DNA from: Chitinophagaceae bacterium
GTDB taxonomy: Bacteria; Bacteroidota; Bacteroidia; Chitinophagales; Chitinophagaceae
DNA length: 5,603 nucleotides
Direction: 5' to 3'
Assembly (NCBI GenBank): GCA_020853515.1
Contig: JADYYU010000117.1
Coordinates: 1-5,603 of the forward strand
Below the pieces are notes generated by a model. That model was not told where the DNA came from. It saw only the letters and a program-made list of their open reading frames with translations, and made no database searches. Of the stretch, positions 4,352 through 5,603 are shown piece by piece. The stretch's first letter is position 1; each line of letters starts with the position of its first letter. The position numbers and the translations under genes are program-made.

Positions 4352-5603
4352 ATGAAACTTAAAAAAGCCGGTCTTCCCTCGCTGGCAGTGCTCATTCTTA
4401 TTTTTTTTATTTATCTGTTTTTCCATGCTGCAAATACCACCGGTTTTGCTTTTTTTATGTATGGTATTACGATGATCCACATTCTCTATACTATCATACA
4501 GAAGTGGGTCAGCGGTGGGCCGTTCACCAGCAGTATGCATATTTGTAACCTGGCCATGCTTACCATCAGTTGTTTTACACTCAACAGCAGCATTGAGATC
4601 TTTGCAACTTTTACTCCGTGGGTCTATATCGTGCTGCTGCTTACTTTTGTAACTCTGCTCCTCGAAGCGTTTGTCGAAATACCATCCATGTTCTGGCGTT
4701 TTGCCTATGGGTTTATCGTCACCTGCGGCTTATTTGTAAGTATCTATTTCAATATGCTCCTCCTGCCGATGTTTCACATCGGATTACTGGGTATGCTGTT
4801 ACTCGGTCTCGGCATCCATTTATTTGTGCCGGCCCTGCTGATGTTCACCATAATGGCCGGTTTTTATAAGCGCCGGCAAAGCAAAATGATGATCACAGGC
4901 ATTATTTCAGCATGCCTGCTCGTTGCTGGCAGCCTGTGGTATTTTTTATTTAGTGTGGGTAATGCGAATCGTATTTTAGAAAAGGTCAATGTAGATTTAG
5001 TGACCGGTGGACAAAAGGACTTACCCCGATGGGTCTATGTAGCACAACAAATTCCAAAAAATAGATGGACGGAATTGATACTAACCGGAGACTTTAAGTA
5101 TGAACTGTTTGATGAGTGGTTTATGGACAGGCCGATCAATACAGGTAACTCCATGGGTGATAAAGGTCTGCACGAACCGTTTTTGAATATTGCAAAATTA
5201 TTAGGCAAACAGAAATCAGATCTGAGTGATGCGGAACGACTGATGATTCTTAAATCAAATTTTAATAACCGGCATGAAACAAGCCGGAAATTATGGTCTG
5301 GCGAGCACCTCACTACTTCGCAATGCGTTACCGACATTCAACTATATCCCGGATATAGAATGGCTTATACGCAAAAAACATTTTTTATAAAGAACGTTTC
5401 TCCTTACGAGTGGCAAAGTGAGGAAGCTCTGTACACCTTGCATCTGCCTGATAATGCGGTGGTAAACAGTATGAGCCTCTGGGTGAATGGCGTGGAAAGA
5501 AAAAGCCGGCTCACTACCAAAGAGAAGGCTGATAGTGCGTATGTACAAATTGTAGGAGTTCAAAGCCGTGATCCGGCACTGCTGCATTGGCAGGAAGGAA
5601 ACA
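4352..5603 (+). CDS. Multi-pass membrane protein with VIT domain, likely XrtN-system protein; C-terminus cut by window edge
   Basis: The frame is open for 417 codons from the ATG at 4352 to the right edge. The first 200 residues are strongly hydrophobic, with about six or seven membrane segments at roughly 10-25, 32-50, 63-78, 88-106, 118-138, 141-170 and 180-202. A soluble part of about 120 residues follows (LPRWVYVAQQIPKNRW at 224-239). From about 324 a VIT (vault/inter-alpha-trypsin) domain begins: YTQKTFFIKN at 339-348, LHLPDNAVV at 363-371, LWVNGVE at 376-382, TTKEKADSAY at 388-397, then DPALLHW at 407-413, the typical late VIT motif. Polytopic N-terminus plus VIT matches what I recall of the XrtN system VIT domain protein, found next to exosortase N in Bacteroidota. 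A von Willebrand-like or sorting region may follow outside the window. An in-frame GTG at 4289 would add 21 residues; the ATG is preferred because the membrane segment follows directly. No Shine-Dalgarno is seen. Confidence 0.85.
   Translation, partial: MKLKKAGLPSLAVLILIFFIYLFFHAANTTGFAFFMYGITMIHILYTIIQKWVSGGPFTSSMHICNLAMLTISCFTLNSSIEIFATFTPWVYIVLLLTFVTLLLEAFVEIPSMFWRFAYGFIVTCGLFVSIYFNMLLLPMFHIGLLGMLLLGLGIHLFVPALLMFTIMAGFYKRRQSKMMITGIISACLLVAGSLWYFLFSVGNANRILEKVNVDLVTGGQKDLPRWVYVAQQIPKNRWTELILTGDFKYELFDEWFMDRPINTGNSMGDKGLHEPFLNIAKLLGKQKSDLSDAERLMILKSNFNNRHETSRKLWSGEHLTTSQCVTDIQLYPGYRMAYTQKTFFIKNVSPYEWQSEEALYTLHLPDNAVVNSMSLWVNGVERKSRLTTKEKADSAYVQIVGVQSRDPALLHWQEGN

Noticed and set aside
4161..4355. 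64-codon plus-strand frame just before the VIT-protein gene
   Set aside because: It has a TTG start and an A/T-rich intergenic composition, gives a His/Leu/Phe-rich peptide, and overlaps the next ATG out of frame. It is probably noise.

Overview
The window reads as a chromosomal segment of a Bacteroidota genome, most likely Chitinophagales or a relative. The signs are: a PIF1-like helicase of the type common in that phylum; a short SSB without the acidic tail; A-rich leaders without clear Shine-Dalgarno sites in front of the genes; a -7 element of the TAnnTTTG type; and, at the right edge, a membrane protein with a VIT domain that looks like the exosortase N (XrtN) system protein known from Bacteroidota. 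No rRNA, tRNA, CRISPR, insertion sequence or phage gene is visible.

Layout from left to right. Positions 1-1212 (minus) hold the N-terminal 404 residues of a PIF1-like superfamily 1B helicase, which runs off the left edge. Positions 1213-1587 are a 375-base gap between divergent genes, with a likely helicase promoter, a spaced direct repeat, and a possible frameshifted remnant of a small gene. Positions 1588-2817 (plus) encode a 409-residue membrane-anchored protein of unknown function. It has an alpha-helical toroid look, conserved-looking WPAD and GDIDSGP motifs, and a C-terminus with the layout LPLTG, hydrophobic helix, KK. Positions 2946-3416 (minus) encode a small secreted protein that may contain SPOR-like folds. 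Positions 3449-3492 form a strong intrinsic terminator for the next gene. Positions 3581-3925 (minus) are a single-stranded DNA-binding protein gene. Positions 3926-4351 are a 426-base gap carrying a helically phased cluster of AAACGTTT palindromes. Positions 4352-5603 (plus) hold the first 417 residues of the multi-pass VIT-domain protein, cut by the right edge.

The helicase and the SSB both act on single-stranded DNA, but they lie about 2.4 kb apart with unrelated genes between and are probably separate transcription units. The most interesting material is at the cell envelope and in regulation: the putative XrtN-system protein, the sorting-signal-like tail on the 409-residue protein, and the operator-like cluster between ssb and the VIT gene. 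The two largest edge genes are incomplete, so their C-terminal halves and the neighbour that would confirm the XrtN assignment cannot be seen.
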